From Alicyclobacillus contaminans DSM 17975 (GTDB lineage Bacteria > Bacillota > Bacilli > Alicyclobacillales > Alicyclobacillaceae): 64,000 nt of DNA. The position numbers and the translations under genes were made by a program. The notes beneath the pieces were generated by a model that was given only the letters and a program-made list of their open reading frames with translations, searched no databases and was not told the origin of the DNA. The stretch is from positions 1-64,000 of the forward strand of contig NZ_AUCA01000007.1 of NCBI RefSeq assembly GCF_000429525.1, written 5' to 3'. Positions within the stretch are counted from its first letter, which is position 1, and each line of letters starts with the position of its first letter. Shown here piece by piece: positions 38,185 to 47,253 of this stretch.

Positions 38185-39915
38185 TCACATCGCGGTCGGG
38201 GCCTTCAAGCCCAACAGATGCAGCCCGTACGCGAGTGCGCTGCGCACCGCGTCGGTCAGCGCCAGGCGCTGGTCGCGCGCCGCTTCCGCGCTGAGAATGG
38301 GACAGTCGTGGTAGAACCGGTTGAAGGCGTGGCAGACGTCCAACAGGAAGCGAGCGATGAGGGACGGATCGAGCTCGTCCACCGCCCGTTCCAACACTTC
38401 CTGGGCCTGCGCCAGAACGGTGATCAGCCGCCATTCGGCGTCGTGCACGTCCACCAGGTTGTCCACGCTGCCCGCCTGGCCGGGCGTGGCTTCCGCCTTG
38501 CGCAGGACGCTGCAGGCTCGGGCGTGGGTGTACTGCACGTAGGGACCGGTTTCTCCATCGAAGTTGAGGACTTCTTCGTATCGGAAATCGACATCGTGCA
38601 TGCGGTACGACTTCAGATCATTGAAGATCACCGCGCCGATGCCAACGGCTTCCGCCACCGAGTCCTTGTCTTCCAGGGAAGGATTTTTCTCCTCGATGAT
38701 CCGCTTGGCCTCGGCGACGGCCTTGTCCAAAACGTCTTCCAAATACACGATTTTGCCGCGGCGCGTGGACATCCGTTCGCCGTTGTACTTCATCATGCCG
38801 AATGCTACGTGTTGGCAGTTGGCGGCCCAGGAGCGTCCCATCAACTCGAGCACTTTGAACACCTGTTGGAAATGCAGCGTCTGTTCGGCGCCGACCACGT
38901 ACAGCAGGGTGTCCGCGCCGAACTGGTCGTGGCGGTAGTTGGCCGCTGCCAAATCGCGAGTGGCGTAAATCGTAGCACCGTCCGATTTCACGATGATGCA
39001 AGGAGGCATGTTCCAAGCGGAAAGATCAACCACTTCCGCCCCATCGCTTTCCACGAGCAGCCCCTTCGACCGAAGCTCGTCCACCACGACCTGCATCATG
39101 TCGTTGTAGAAACTTTCGCCCAAGTAATGGTCAAACTGGACGCCCAGCCGATGGTACATCGCGCGGAACACTTTCAGGCTTTCGTCGATGAACCACTGCC
39201 ACAGGCGAGTGGCCTCGGCATCTCCTTCTTCCAGCTTCTTAAACCATTCCCTGGCCTCGTCATCCAGTTCAGGATGCTTTTCTGCTTCGTCGTGGAAGCG
39301 GACGTACAGCGAAAACAGTTCACGCACGGGGTTCGCGCGGACCACGGCCTCGTCTCCCCACTTGCGGTATGCGACGATGATCTTGCCGAACTGCGTTCCC
39401 CAATCGCCGAGATGGTTGATGCCGACGACGCGCCAGCCATCCGCCTCCAACAGGTGAACAATGGCCTGGCCAATCACGGTGGAGCGAAGATGGCCCACGC
39501 CAAACGGTTTCGCGATGTTCGGCGACGAATAGTCGATGGCAGCGGTGCGCCCTTGCCCGCGTTGGCGCGAAAACCACTGCTCGGGATGGCTCTGCAGGGT
39601 GCGAACCACGTCCCGCATCAGCGCATCCCGGTTCAGTTGAACATTCACGTAGCCCCCTGTTGCCTCCGCACGGGCAAAAGCAGGGTGTTCCGCCAATGCC
39701 GAGGCTACGTCCTTGGCGATGTCCGCTGGGTTCCTGCGCAATGTCTTCGCAAACCGGAAGCACGGCAACGCCAGGTCTCCGAGATCTGGATTCGGCGGGT
39801 ATTCCAGATGTTCCACAATGTCCTCCGCAGGCACTTTCAGCACGTCGGCGACCTGCTCGGCAAACGTCAGTTTCTGCTGCAGCATTGTCGGTTGATTCAC
39901 TCCAATTCCGGTCAT
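38185..39915 (-). CDS. argS: Arginine--tRNA ligase
   Basis: The 576-residue ArgRS has an N-terminal additional domain (about 1-110), SPNIAKPFGVGHLRSTVIG with the HIGH-like GHLRS (about 130-145) and the C-terminal DALR anticodon-binding domain (about 460-576, YTHARACSVLRKAE...). It charges tRNA-Arg with arginine. The start is uncertain: the ATG at 39915 has no clear ribosome site, and the ATG at 39885 has GGAGTG at a long 12-base distance. A promoter lies at 39979-40007. No T-box was seen in its short leader. Confidence 0.96.
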   Translation of the reverse strand: MTGIGVNQPTMLQQKLTFAEQVADVLKVPAEDIVEHLEYPPNPDLGDLALPCFRFAKTLRRNPADIAKDVASALAEHPAFARAEATGGYVNVQLNRDALMRDVVRTLQSHPEQWFSRQRGQGRTAAIDYSSPNIAKPFGVGHLRSTVIGQAIVHLLEADGWRVVGINHLGDWGTQFGKIIVAYRKWGDEAVVRANPVRELFSLYVRFHDEAEKHPELDDEAREWFKKLEEGDAEATRLWQWFIDESLKVFRAMYHRLGVQFDHYLGESFYNDMMQVVVDELRSKGLLVESDGAEVVDLSAWNMPPCIIVKSDGATIYATRDLAAANYRHDQFGADTLLYVVGAEQTLHFQQVFKVLELMGRSWAANCQHVAFGMMKYNGERMSTRRGKIVYLEDVLDKAVAEAKRIIEEKNPSLEDKDSVAEAVGIGAVIFNDLKSYRMHDVDFRYEEVLNFDGETGPYVQYTHARACSVLRKAEATPGQAGSVDNLVDVHDAEWRLITVLAQAQEVLERAVDELDPSLIARFLLDVCHAFNRFYHDCPILSAEAARDQRLALTDAVRSALAYGLHLLGLKAPTAM

Positions 39916-39978
39916 GACATGAAGCGTTTTGCTGAATCTCTCGTCGACAGACGCAGTGCAAAACGCTGGAATTGAATT

Positions 39979-40007
39979 ATTATATCATGCCCAAGATGGC
40001 CCGTGAA
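39979..40007 (-). promoter_or_regulatory. argS promoter
   Basis: On the minus strand TTCACG (40002-40007), a 17-base spacer and TATAAT (39979-39984) make a good sigma-A promoter. The divergent promoter's -35 lies one base away. Confidence 0.65.
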
Positions 40008-40008
40008 C

Positions 40009-40037
40009 TTCATGTGGTCTGGCCCATATGGTATACT
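40009..40037 (+). promoter_or_regulatory. Promoter of the TPR gene, extended -10
   Basis: TTCATG (40009-40014), a 17-base spacer and TATACT (40032-40037) preceded by TGG (an extended -10). It drives the TPR gene at 40137, divergent from argS. Confidence 0.6.
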
Positions 40038-40136
40038 CGACGTACCGCGAAGTTCACATAATCACGACTCGTGACCTTTGAGCAATGGGATAAATTCGGG
40101 ATTGACACCCCGATGCTGTGAACTGGAGGTGTCTGC

Positions 40137-41864
40137 GTGGACTCGCAGCGGCAAATGGGCGCGCGGAACGGTCGTCGAAACGGCAACGTGATTGCCATGC
40201 GCCTGGATGCAGCGTTCTTCTTCGAACGCGGTGTGCGTTATCTGGAGCGAAATGACATGAAGCGAGCGCTGAAAGCGTTTCGCAAAACGATTGAATACGA
40301 ACCGGACAATCCGGTGAATCATTGCAATCTGGCCGGCGTACTGGCCGAATTGGGCGATTTTGAAGCATCCAATGAGATCCTGTTGCATGTTCTGCAGGAT
40401 CTCGATCCCGACATGGCCGAGTGCCGCTTCTATCTGGCGAACAACTACGCCAATATGGGACAGTACGAAGCGGCCGAAGAGTGCGTCCTGAGCTATTTGG
40501 ATGCCTGTCCGGACGGCGAATTCGCCGAAGAGGCGGAGGAGATGCTCGACATTCTGCTGGACGAGTTCGGCGGCGGCAAGGCGTACGCGCGGTGGCAGGA
40601 GCGGCGCCGACAGGAGGAGCGCGCGTCCGCGTTGAAGGATGGACGCCACCTGCTGGAAAACGGGCAGTTTGAAGCAGCCATGGAGTGGCTTGAGCGGACC
40701 ATCGACCGCGAACCGGAGAATATGGCAGCGCGCAACAACCTGTCCCTGGCCTACTATTACACAGGCCAGTATGAGCGGGCGGTGGCCTGCGCGGAACAGG
40801 TGCTCGCGAAGGAACCAGGGAACCTGCACGCGCTCTGCAATCTCACGGTCTTTCTGGCGCATCTCGGGCCGCGGGAAGCGTTTCTTGAGTGCGTTCGCAA
40901 AGTGAAAAACCTCTTTCCGTTGCACTATGATCACGCCATGAAACTGGGTACGACGCTGGGATTGGTAGGAGAGCACCGGGCAGCGCTCGAGGTGTTCCGC
41001 AAACTGGCTCGGATGGTTGGCACGCCGGAGCCGACCCTGGTGCATTGTCTGGCGGCTGCGGCGGCCAACACTCGGCAGTACCGGATGGCCCGCTATTGGT
41101 GGCGTCAGCTGCAGCGCGACGACGAAGTCAAGGATGTAGCCGCCTACTTTCTTGCGTGCCTGGATGAAGCCGAACGCAGCAACAAGCCGTTGCGCTTCAG
41201 CTACCAATACGAAATTCCGGCGCAGACTCAGTGGGTCAATATGCATCGCCGCCTGAGCAGCATCGATGTTGAGGAGTGGCGCAATCATCCGCTGCTGCGC
41301 GCGATGCTGTACTGGGCGCTGCGCAACGGCGAGGAGGATGCGCAGTACGCCGCGATTCGGTTGCTCTGTCACTTGGCGGATGACGATGCGGAAAAGGCGC
41401 TGCGCTCGTTTTTGAAACGTTCGGACATTTCCTTTGGGGTTCAGGCTGCCGCGCTCTACGCGCTGCAGCGGATGGGGGCGCGCGGACGCATCGAATGGAT
41501 GCAAGACGGAGTGCCGACGTCCCTGCGCATGTCGGAGGTGCCGCGCGACATCATTCTCTCCGTGCGTTCGGAGTGGAGGGAGATCTACAATGCGGCGGAA
41601 CAGTGGCTGCGGCTGGCGCACAAATCCCGCTACGTCCGCGAAGCTAAACAGGTGTGGTGCGATTTTCTGAAACACGCGTTTCAGCGGGCCCAATGGCATC
41701 TCGGAAAGCCGGATATTTGGACGGCTGCACTGCTGTATGTTGTCTTGAAACGCCACAAGGAACCGATTCGCCAGAAGTACCTTGCCGAGGCGTTCCACGT
41801 GTCCGTCTCGTCCCTCAGCAAGGCCGCCGCGCGGTTGACTCAATTCTTTGTCAAGATGCCGTGA
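40137..41864 (+). CDS. TPR repeat protein, YvcD-like
   Basis: The 575-residue cytoplasmic protein has TPR units in its N-terminal half (about 25-125 and 165-300, with FFERGVRYLERNDMKRALKA and SLAYYYTGQYERAVACAEQV). The C-terminal half is helical without a recognised catalytic motif and ends in a helix-turn-helix-like stretch (LAEAFHVSVSSLSKAAARLT). It begins at GTG 40137 with CTGGAGGTG upstream. B. subtilis has a TPR protein (YvcD) at the same end of the yvcI-rapZ-yvcK-whiA-crh cluster, so it is probably the counterpart. Partner proteins are unknown. Confidence 0.8.
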   Translation: MDSQRQMGARNGRRNGNVIAMRLDAAFFFERGVRYLERNDMKRALKAFRKTIEYEPDNPVNHCNLAGVLAELGDFEASNEILLHVLQDLDPDMAECRFYLANNYANMGQYEAAEECVLSYLDACPDGEFAEEAEEMLDILLDEFGGGKAYARWQERRRQEERASALKDGRHLLENGQFEAAMEWLERTIDREPENMAARNNLSLAYYYTGQYERAVACAEQVLAKEPGNLHALCNLTVFLAHLGPREAFLECVRKVKNLFPLHYDHAMKLGTTLGLVGEHRAALEVFRKLARMVGTPEPTLVHCLAAAAANTRQYRMARYWWRQLQRDDEVKDVAAYFLACLDEAERSNKPLRFSYQYEIPAQTQWVNMHRRLSSIDVEEWRNHPLLRAMLYWALRNGEEDAQYAAIRLLCHLADDDAEKALRSFLKRSDISFGVQAAALYALQRMGARGRIEWMQDGVPTSLRMSEVPRDIILSVRSEWREIYNAAEQWLRLAHKSRYVREAKQVWCDFLKHAFQRAQWHLGKPDIWTAALLYVVLKRHKEPIRQKYLAEAFHVSVSSLSKAAARLTQFFVKMP

Positions 41865-42012
41865 CGGGGTGTGGGTGGGCGGCAGTGCATCCGCTGGGAT
41901 GGAAAATAGTTGCTGTCACATTTTCTTAAACGGACTGTAACACAAATGAAATCTGAGGGCGCTACGATACAGGTGCATCACATTTGACCCCCTTTTCGAT
42001 AGAACCACATTG

Positions 42013-42040
42013 GGCGCCGTCCACCGGCGCCAATTTTTTT
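42013..42040 (+). terminator. Rho-independent terminator after the TPR gene
   Basis: GGCGCCG (42013-42019) and CGGCGCC (42025-42031) form a GC stem followed by seven T (42034-42040). The 341-base gap (41865-42205) otherwise holds a possible -10 TATGCT (42057-42062) for the next operon and no gene. Confidence 0.85.
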
Positions 42041-42205
42041 CTCAACGGCTTCCATGCTATGCTACTTTATAGAGGTTGGCGTTTTGCGATTCGTTGACGG
42101 AGATTCACGTCGGTCACCGGTCCACGGCACTGGCGGCAGCCGGTTGGGATGGGAGCAACCGCAGTCGGCTGGACGGTGCGCTGCAAAACGCCGGAGGTGA
42201 ATCAG

Positions 42206-42685
42206 GTGCAGATCATCGTGAATTGTTTTACCCCATATGGGGATGGTTTTGTCATGCTGCAAAAACCGCGCCGGGGCTGGTGGGTACTGCCTGGGGGAAA
42301 GGTGGATGCCGCAGAGATTTGGCCGGACGCGGCGAAGCGAGAAATGATGGAAGAGGCTGGGTTGGTGGTGGATCATCTCGTTCTGCACGGGATCTATCAC
42401 CTGCACATCGCCGCATCGGACACGGAGGCGGCGAAAGATAGATTGATTGTCCAGTTTTCCGCGGACTGTGTCGGTGGAGAACTGCTGGAGTCATGCAAGG
42501 AAGGGAAGCTGTCGGTGATTCGTCCCGGCGAACTGAACGACTTGCCGATGGATGAAGGAGACCGCCTGATGGTGCGGCGCACATTGGAGCAGGTTGCGTC
42601 TGGTGTTCATCAGGTGTCGTTCGGGCGCTTTTCGTACGATGCGGATCATCGGCTGCTGGAATGGACTATGAGTCCCGGCGCTTAA
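42206..42685 (+). CDS. Nudix hydrolase, YvcI-like
   Basis: The 159-residue protein has the Nudix box GGKVDAAEIWPDAAKREMME (33-52) followed by EAGL, which binds magnesium and cleaves nucleoside diphosphate-linked compounds. The GTG at 42206 has GGAGGTGA 5 bases upstream, and a longer start at 42149 lacks a ribosome site. B. subtilis YvcI occupies the same spot before rapZ. The substrate is unknown. Confidence 0.88.
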   Translation: MQIIVNCFTPYGDGFVMLQKPRRGWWVLPGGKVDAAEIWPDAAKREMMEEAGLVVDHLVLHGIYHLHIAASDTEAAKDRLIVQFSADCVGGELLESCKEGKLSVIRPGELNDLPMDEGDRLMVRRTLEQVASGVHQVSFGRFSYDADHRLLEWTMSPGA

Positions 42686-42725
42686 GGTCGCAACCGCAGC
42701 GACGGACCGTGAGGAGGCACCGAGT

Positions 42726-43658
42726 TTGTCAGTGTTGTTTGGGATTGATATTGGAGGAACGTCGGTCAAGACGGCGTTTGTCAGTTCGGAGGGGGAGATC
42801 CTCCATCGAGCCGAAATGCCAACCCGGCCGGAAACCGGGTTGGATGATTTCTTCGCGCGGTTGCGGGCACTGTTTCAGCAGGAGGCGCGGTCAGCCGGCA
42901 TACGCATTCAGGATGTTACAGGAGTGGGGGTGGGTGTCCCCGGTTTTCTGGACGATGCGTGCGCTGTGGTTGTCGAGGCGGTGAATCTGGCGTGGAGAGA
43001 CGTGCCACTGCGGGATCGATTGGAAGCGTGTCTTGAACTTCCGGCCGCCATTGAAAATGATGCGAATCTCGCTGCGCTCGGCGAATCATGGGTCGGCGGC
43101 GGCAAGGGTCGGCAGCATTTGCTGTGCGTCACGGTGGGAACCGGGATTGGCGCAGGATTGGTGTTGAACGGGATCATCTACCGCGGCATGAACGGGATGG
43201 CTGGCGAAATCGGCCACCTTGTGGTGCAGCGTCAGGGAGGAATTCGCTGCAACTGCGGTCAGACGGGATGTCTGGAGACGGTGGCGTCGGCGACGGCCAT
43301 CATTCGTCAAGCGAAGGAACGGATGCCGGAGCGCGCAGCGAACATCGTCGGGGCGTCCGACGTGTTCAGTCTCGCGGAACAGGGCTCGGCCGAGGCGCAG
43401 GCGGTTGTGGCGGAAGCGGCCGACTGGCTCGGGTACGGTTTGGCGTTGACGGCCACCGCGCTCAATCCGGACTGCATCGTGGTGGGCGGCGGCGTTTCCA
43501 AGGCGCGCGAACTGTTCCTGCAGCCGGTGCGGCAAGCGTTCATCCGGTATTCGCTGGAGCGAATTCATGAAGCGCCGCTCGTGCCGGCAGAGCTCGGCAA
43601 CGACGCGGGAGTTGTTGGGGCTGCGCGTTTGGCGCAACAGCGACTGAATCGTGGTTGA
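42726..43658 (+). CDS. glcK: ROK family glucokinase
   Basis: The 310-residue ROK kinase has the ATP-binding FGIDIGGTSVKTAFV (5-19), AIENDANLAALGE with the catalytic aspartate (about 103-115), the TVGTGIGAGLV phosphate loop and the zinc motif CNCGQTGCLE (about 176-185). It phosphorylates glucose. TTG at 42726 is the start, behind GAGGAGG with 7-base spacing. A sugar kinase inserted next to rapZ and yvcK differs from the B. subtilis order, where trxB and yvcI occur. Confidence 0.9.
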   Translation: MSVLFGIDIGGTSVKTAFVSSEGEILHRAEMPTRPETGLDDFFARLRALFQQEARSAGIRIQDVTGVGVGVPGFLDDACAVVVEAVNLAWRDVPLRDRLEACLELPAAIENDANLAALGESWVGGGKGRQHLLCVTVGTGIGAGLVLNGIIYRGMNGMAGEIGHLVVQRQGGIRCNCGQTGCLETVASATAIIRQAKERMPERAANIVGASDVFSLAEQGSAEAQAVVAEAADWLGYGLALTATALNPDCIVVGGGVSKARELFLQPVRQAFIRYSLERIHEAPLVPAELGNDAGVVGAARLAQQRLNRG

Positions 43659-43689
43659 CCCCCATCATTCAGCGGAGGAGGCGGCGGGC

Positions 43690-44556
43690 ATGGCGGACAA
43701 GATGGAAGTCCTGATTATCACCGGGATGTCCGGCGCAGGGAAGACGGTGGCGATGCAGTCGCTCGAGGACATCGGCTACTTTTGCGTTGACAACCTGCCG
43801 CCGGCGCTGATTCCCAAGTTTGTGGACGTGGCGAAACAGTCCGGAGGCAAGCTGGCCAAGGTGGCCCTGGCCTGCGATCTGCGCGGCGGAGATTTGTTTC
43901 AGCCGCTCGTGGATACGGTACGACAGCTGCGCAACCACCCCGGGGTACAGGTGACCGTGCTGTTTCTCGAGGCGAACGATGAAACACTGGTGCGTCGGTT
44001 CAAGGAGACGCGCCGTCGCCACCCGTTCGTCGACGGCGCCCGCCTGTTGGACGGAATCCAGGGAGAGCGGTTGGCTTTGGCGCAGGTGCGGGCCGAGGCG
44101 GACATTCTGCTGGACACCAGCGACTGGCGGCCGGGACGGTTGAAGCAGGAGCTGGTGCAGCGCTTTGCCGCCACCAGCACGCGTTTTCCGGTGCATATCA
44201 TCTCGTTCGGGTTCAAGTATGGCATCCCCATCGATGCCGACATGATTCTCGATGTTCGTTTTCTGCCCAACCCGCATTATGTGGAGTCGCTTCGTCCGTT
44301 CACCGGGGAAGACGCGCCGGTGTACGACTATGTGATGCAATGGCCCGCCACTCAGGAGTTTCTGCGGCGGGCGGAGGATCTGGTTGATTTTCTGATTCCT
44401 CAATTCACTAAGGAAGGAAAAACGCACCTGGTCATCGGCATCGGCTGCACCGGCGGCAAGCATCGATCCGTCGCTGTCAGCCGTCACCTGCACGAACACA
44501 TCAAGGACCGAACGGACGCGTCGCTGACGCATCGCGATAGTCGGCGGGAGGGTTGA
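43690..44556 (+). CDS. rapZ: RNase adapter / nucleotide-binding protein RapZ (YvcJ)
   Basis: The 288-residue P-loop protein has Walker A GMSGAGKT (12-19) and the C-terminal RapZ domain with the GCTGGKHRSV motif. In E. coli RapZ controls GlmS through small RNAs and RNase E; in Bacilli (YvcJ) it hydrolyses GTP and affects competence. The ATG at 43690 has GGAGGAGG 8 bases upstream and is preferred to the GTG at 43651, which overlaps glcK. The order rapZ-yvcK-whiA-crh follows as usual. Confidence 0.93.
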   Translation: MADKMEVLIITGMSGAGKTVAMQSLEDIGYFCVDNLPPALIPKFVDVAKQSGGKLAKVALACDLRGGDLFQPLVDTVRQLRNHPGVQVTVLFLEANDETLVRRFKETRRRHPFVDGARLLDGIQGERLALAQVRAEADILLDTSDWRPGRLKQELVQRFAATSTRFPVHIISFGFKYGIPIDADMILDVRFLPNPHYVESLRPFTGEDAPVYDYVMQWPATQEFLRRAEDLVDFLIPQFTKEGKTHLVIGIGCTGGKHRSVAVSRHLHEHIKDRTDASLTHRDSRREG

Positions 44557-44559
44557 CGG

Positions 44560-45714
44560 GTGCGCACATGGTGGTTATGGGCGTGGACCATCGGTTGTTT
44601 CGGCTGCGGCATCCTCGCCGGTTCTCTCGGCTGGCAGCGTTTTGGCAGCCACGGCTTTTGGCTCGGCGGGACCGTGCTGATCTTCGCGATGGCCCTGCTC
44701 AGCTACGGATGGTGGCGGGAGTTTCGCGCCAGTCGCAGAAAACTGCAGCGGCTGCAGCGGCGACCACGCATTGTCGCGATTGGCGGCGGCACCGGTCTGT
44801 CGGTGATCTTGCGCGGGCTGAAGGAATTCGACGTGGATCTGACCGCCGTGGTGACGGTGGCGGACGACGGTGGCAGTTCCGGCCGTCTGCGATCCGATTT
44901 TGCCATGCCGCCTCCGGGGGACATCCGGAATTGCCTGGTGGCGTTGGCGGACACGGAACCTTTGCTCGAACGGCTGCTGCAGTTCCGGTTTCCGGCGGGC
45001 GAAGGGTTGGCAGGCCATAGTTTTGGGAATTTGTTTCTGGCCGCGATGACGCACATCATGGGCGATTTTGAATCGGCCATCCGCGAAACCAGTCGCGTGC
45101 TCGCGGTGCGCGGCCGGGTGCTGCCGGCGGTTCAGGAAGACGTGATTCTCCGGGCGATCTTCGAAGACGGCACGGTGGTGGAGGGCGAGTCGAACATCCC
45201 GGAATTGCACAAGCGCATTGAGCGAGTGGAACTGGTTCCGGGGGATGTCGAGCCGCTGCCGGAGGTGCTGGAGGCCATTCGCGGCGCGGACGCCATCGTC
45301 GTTGGACCGGGCAGTCTGTACACCAGCATCCTTCCGAACCTGCTGGTGCCGGGGATTGCGGAGGCCGTGGCGGAGAGCACGGCCAAGAAGATTTTTGTGT
45401 GCAACGTGATGACCCAGCCGGGGGAGACCGACACGTTCTCCGCCTCTCACCACGTGGATGTGATTTATCGCCATGTGGGGCGCCGGCTGTTCGATTACAT
45501 CATCGTCAATGCGGCGACACTGCCGCCCGAAGCGATTGAACAGTACCAGGCTCAGCAGTCGTACCCCGTTCTGGTGGACGTGGAGGCGCTGCATCGGCTT
45601 GGTTTGCGGGTGATTGCCCGCAATTTTGTGCACTACGCGACCTATGCGCGCCACGACAGCCGGCTGGTTGCAGAGCAAATCGTCAGTCTGATTGGCTTCG
45701 AACGCCAGAGTTGA
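44560..45714 (+). CDS. yvcK: Gluconeogenesis factor YvcK
   Basis: The 384-residue protein has two N-terminal membrane helices (about 5-22 and 28-46), unlike the short cytoplasmic B. subtilis form, followed by the YvcK/CofD-like domain with AIGGGTGLSVILRGLK (about 70-85), TVADDGGSSGRLR and GPGSLYTSILPNLLV. It is needed for growth on gluconeogenic carbon and for normal cell shape, and binds UDP-sugars in some species. GTG at 44560 follows GGGAGG. The membrane anchor would place it close to the wall-synthesis machinery. Confidence 0.92.
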   Translation: MRTWWLWAWTIGCFGCGILAGSLGWQRFGSHGFWLGGTVLIFAMALLSYGWWREFRASRRKLQRLQRRPRIVAIGGGTGLSVILRGLKEFDVDLTAVVTVADDGGSSGRLRSDFAMPPPGDIRNCLVALADTEPLLERLLQFRFPAGEGLAGHSFGNLFLAAMTHIMGDFESAIRETSRVLAVRGRVLPAVQEDVILRAIFEDGTVVEGESNIPELHKRIERVELVPGDVEPLPEVLEAIRGADAIVVGPGSLYTSILPNLLVPGIAEAVAESTAKKIFVCNVMTQPGETDTFSASHHVDVIYRHVGRRLFDYIIVNAATLPPEAIEQYQAQQSYPVLVDVEALHRLGLRVIARNFVHYATYARHDSRLVAEQIVSLIGFERQS

Positions 45715-45750
45715 ACGCGGTGTGATGGGATGCGGCAAGGAGGGAAGACC

Positions 45751-46680
45751 GTGTCTTTTGCAGCACAGACGAAGAAGGAATTGACCCTGATTCAGGAGGA
45801 CGCCTGCTGTCAGAGGGCGGAGTTGGAGGCCATTGTCGGCCTGCTTGGCCGAGTGACGGTGACCGACAGCCGCCGTCTGCTCGAGGTGGAAACGGAAAAT
45901 GTCGCGACCGCGCGGCGTATTTACACGCAGTTGCGGGAGCAGTTCGACATCCATCCGGAAGTGTTCGTGCGCAAAAAGATGCGTCTGAAGAAAAACAACG
46001 TGTACGCCGTTCGCGTGCCGATTTTTCCGCAGCACCCTCTCGTGGCCGCTGGCTGGATGGATGCCGCGGCCGCATCCCTGACGATTGCGCCGCAGCGTCC
46101 TCGCAAAAGTTGCTGTCGGCGCGCCTTCTTGCGCGGTGCGTTTCTCGCCTCCGGCAGTGTGAACGATCCGGGGAGCACCTCGTATCACCTGGAAATCACG
46201 GCGGCCAACGAGGCGTGGGCCAATGTCATCCGCGCGTTGATGAACGAGTATGCTCTGCATGCCAAAGTGATTTCGCGCAAAAAGGGCTACGTGGTGTATC
46301 TCAAGGAAGGCGAAAAGATTGTGGATTTCCTCAGCCTCATCGGCGCCCACCAGGCGTTGTTGAAGTTTGAAGACGTCCGTATTCTCAAGGGAATGCGCAA
46401 TCAGGTCAATCGCCTGGTGAACTGTGAGACGGCGAATATGAACAAGACCATCAGCGCCGCGGTGCGGCAGCTCGAGGTCATACAGTTTATCGACGACTGC
46501 ATCGGCCTCTCCAATCTGCCGGAGAAACTTCGCGAAGCCGCGGAAATTCGCCGCCGCTATCCGGAGGTCAACCTGCAGGAATTGTGCGAACGCATGCCGC
46601 ACAAGGTGAGCAAGTCGGGGTTGAATCACCGTTTTCGAAAATTGGAGGAAATGGCCGACAAGTTGCGCGCAACCCATTGA
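45751..46680 (+). CDS. whiA: DNA-binding protein WhiA
   Basis: The 309-residue protein has the WhiA layout: an N-terminal LAGLIDADG homing-endonuclease-like fold (about 20-200, RRAFLRGAFLASGSVNDP) and a C-terminal helix-turn-helix (about 225-305, EVNLQELCERMPHKVSKSGLN). It has no nuclease activity and affects cell division and chromosome segregation. GTG at 45751 has AAGGAGGG 6 bases upstream, so the ATG at 45730 is rejected. Confidence 0.95.
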   Translation: MSFAAQTKKELTLIQEDACCQRAELEAIVGLLGRVTVTDSRRLLEVETENVATARRIYTQLREQFDIHPEVFVRKKMRLKKNNVYAVRVPIFPQHPLVAAGWMDAAAASLTIAPQRPRKSCCRRAFLRGAFLASGSVNDPGSTSYHLEITAANEAWANVIRALMNEYALHAKVISRKKGYVVYLKEGEKIVDFLSLIGAHQALLKFEDVRILKGMRNQVNRLVNCETANMNKTISAAVRQLEVIQFIDDCIGLSNLPEKLREAAEIRRRYPEVNLQELCERMPHKVSKSGLNHRFRKLEEMADKLRATH

Positions 46681-46701
46681 TGGGTGTGTGCGATGTGCAC
46701 A

Positions 46702-46731
46702 TTGGGAAGCGCTTTCTTAGCGTGGTATACT
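46702..46731 (+). promoter_or_regulatory. crh promoter overlapping a cre-like site
   Basis: TTGGGA (46702-46707), an 18-base spacer and TATACT (46726-46731) form the promoter. GGGAAGCGCTTTCT at 46704-46717 matches 11 of 14 bases of TGAAAGCGCTTTCA and lies across the -35 box, so CcpA binding would block it. Confidence 0.55.
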
Positions 46732-46782
46732 TTCCGTAATTCAACAGGCCAGGATGTCCGGCGTGGTGAGGGAGGGATTAGG

Positions 46783-47040
46783 ATGGCAGAACGTACTGTC
46801 GAGGTCAGGTTGTCCACGGGGCTTCTTGCGCGGCCGGCGGCCTTGTTTGTGCAGGAGGCCAATCGATTTTCCAGTGAGATCTTCATCGAAAAAGACGGGA
46901 AATCGGTGAACGCAAAGAGCATTATGGGCGTCATGTCGCTGGCGATTGCGCACGGCGAATCCATCACAATTCGAGCGGAAGGCACCGACGCGCAGGATGC
47001 GGTCCATCGCCTGGCGGACATGGTGGCACAGGAGGCGTGA
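46783..47040 (+). CDS. crh: HPr-like catabolite repression protein Crh
   Basis: The 85-residue HPr paralog keeps Ser46 in NAKSIMGV, the site of HprK phosphorylation, but position 15 is leucine (GLLARPAA, L15), not the histidine used in sugar transport. It can therefore not work in the PTS relay; B. subtilis Crh has glutamine here. P-Ser-Crh helps CcpA bind cre sites. GGAGGG precedes the ATG at 46783. The gene ends the rapZ-yvcK-whiA cluster but has its own promoter. Confidence 0.95.
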   Translation: MAERTVEVRLSTGLLARPAALFVQEANRFSSEIFIEKDGKSVNAKSIMGVMSLAIAHGESITIRAEGTDAQDAVHRLADMVAQEA

Positions 47041-47062
47041 CCTGTGTGACCATGGCGTAAAG

Positions 47063-47093
47063 CGGTGTCCGGATACAGCTGGGCACCGTTTTT
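47063..47093 (+). terminator. Rho-independent terminator after crh
   Basis: CGGTGTCC (47063-47070) pairs with GGGCACCG (47081-47088, one G-U) and is followed by TTTTT. It closes the cluster. Confidence 0.8.
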
Positions 47094-47253
47094 GTTTCAC
47101 CCACTCCGAATTTCTGCATTCTCTCCGCACGGCAAATCCCCTCAGTGTGCTGTTTCCCGATGGAAGAGCGGGCGCCTCAGCGCCGTCCCGTGGTTCTGTC
47201 CATTTTTCGCTTGTCATAGGCTGATGGAAGACGGCGAAAAATGGGGGAGTTCC

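Noticed and set aside
38071-39975. 634-codon open frame on the plus strand
   Set aside because: It mirrors argS and shows no recognisable domain, so it is a shadow frame.
40062-41843. 593-codon minus-strand frame
   Set aside because: Antisense to the TPR gene, with no ribosome site and low-complexity composition.
44575-46677. 700-codon open frame on the minus strand
   Set aside because: It lies fully opposite yvcK and whiA, has no protein-family pattern, and reflects the G+C-rich codon use of the real genes.
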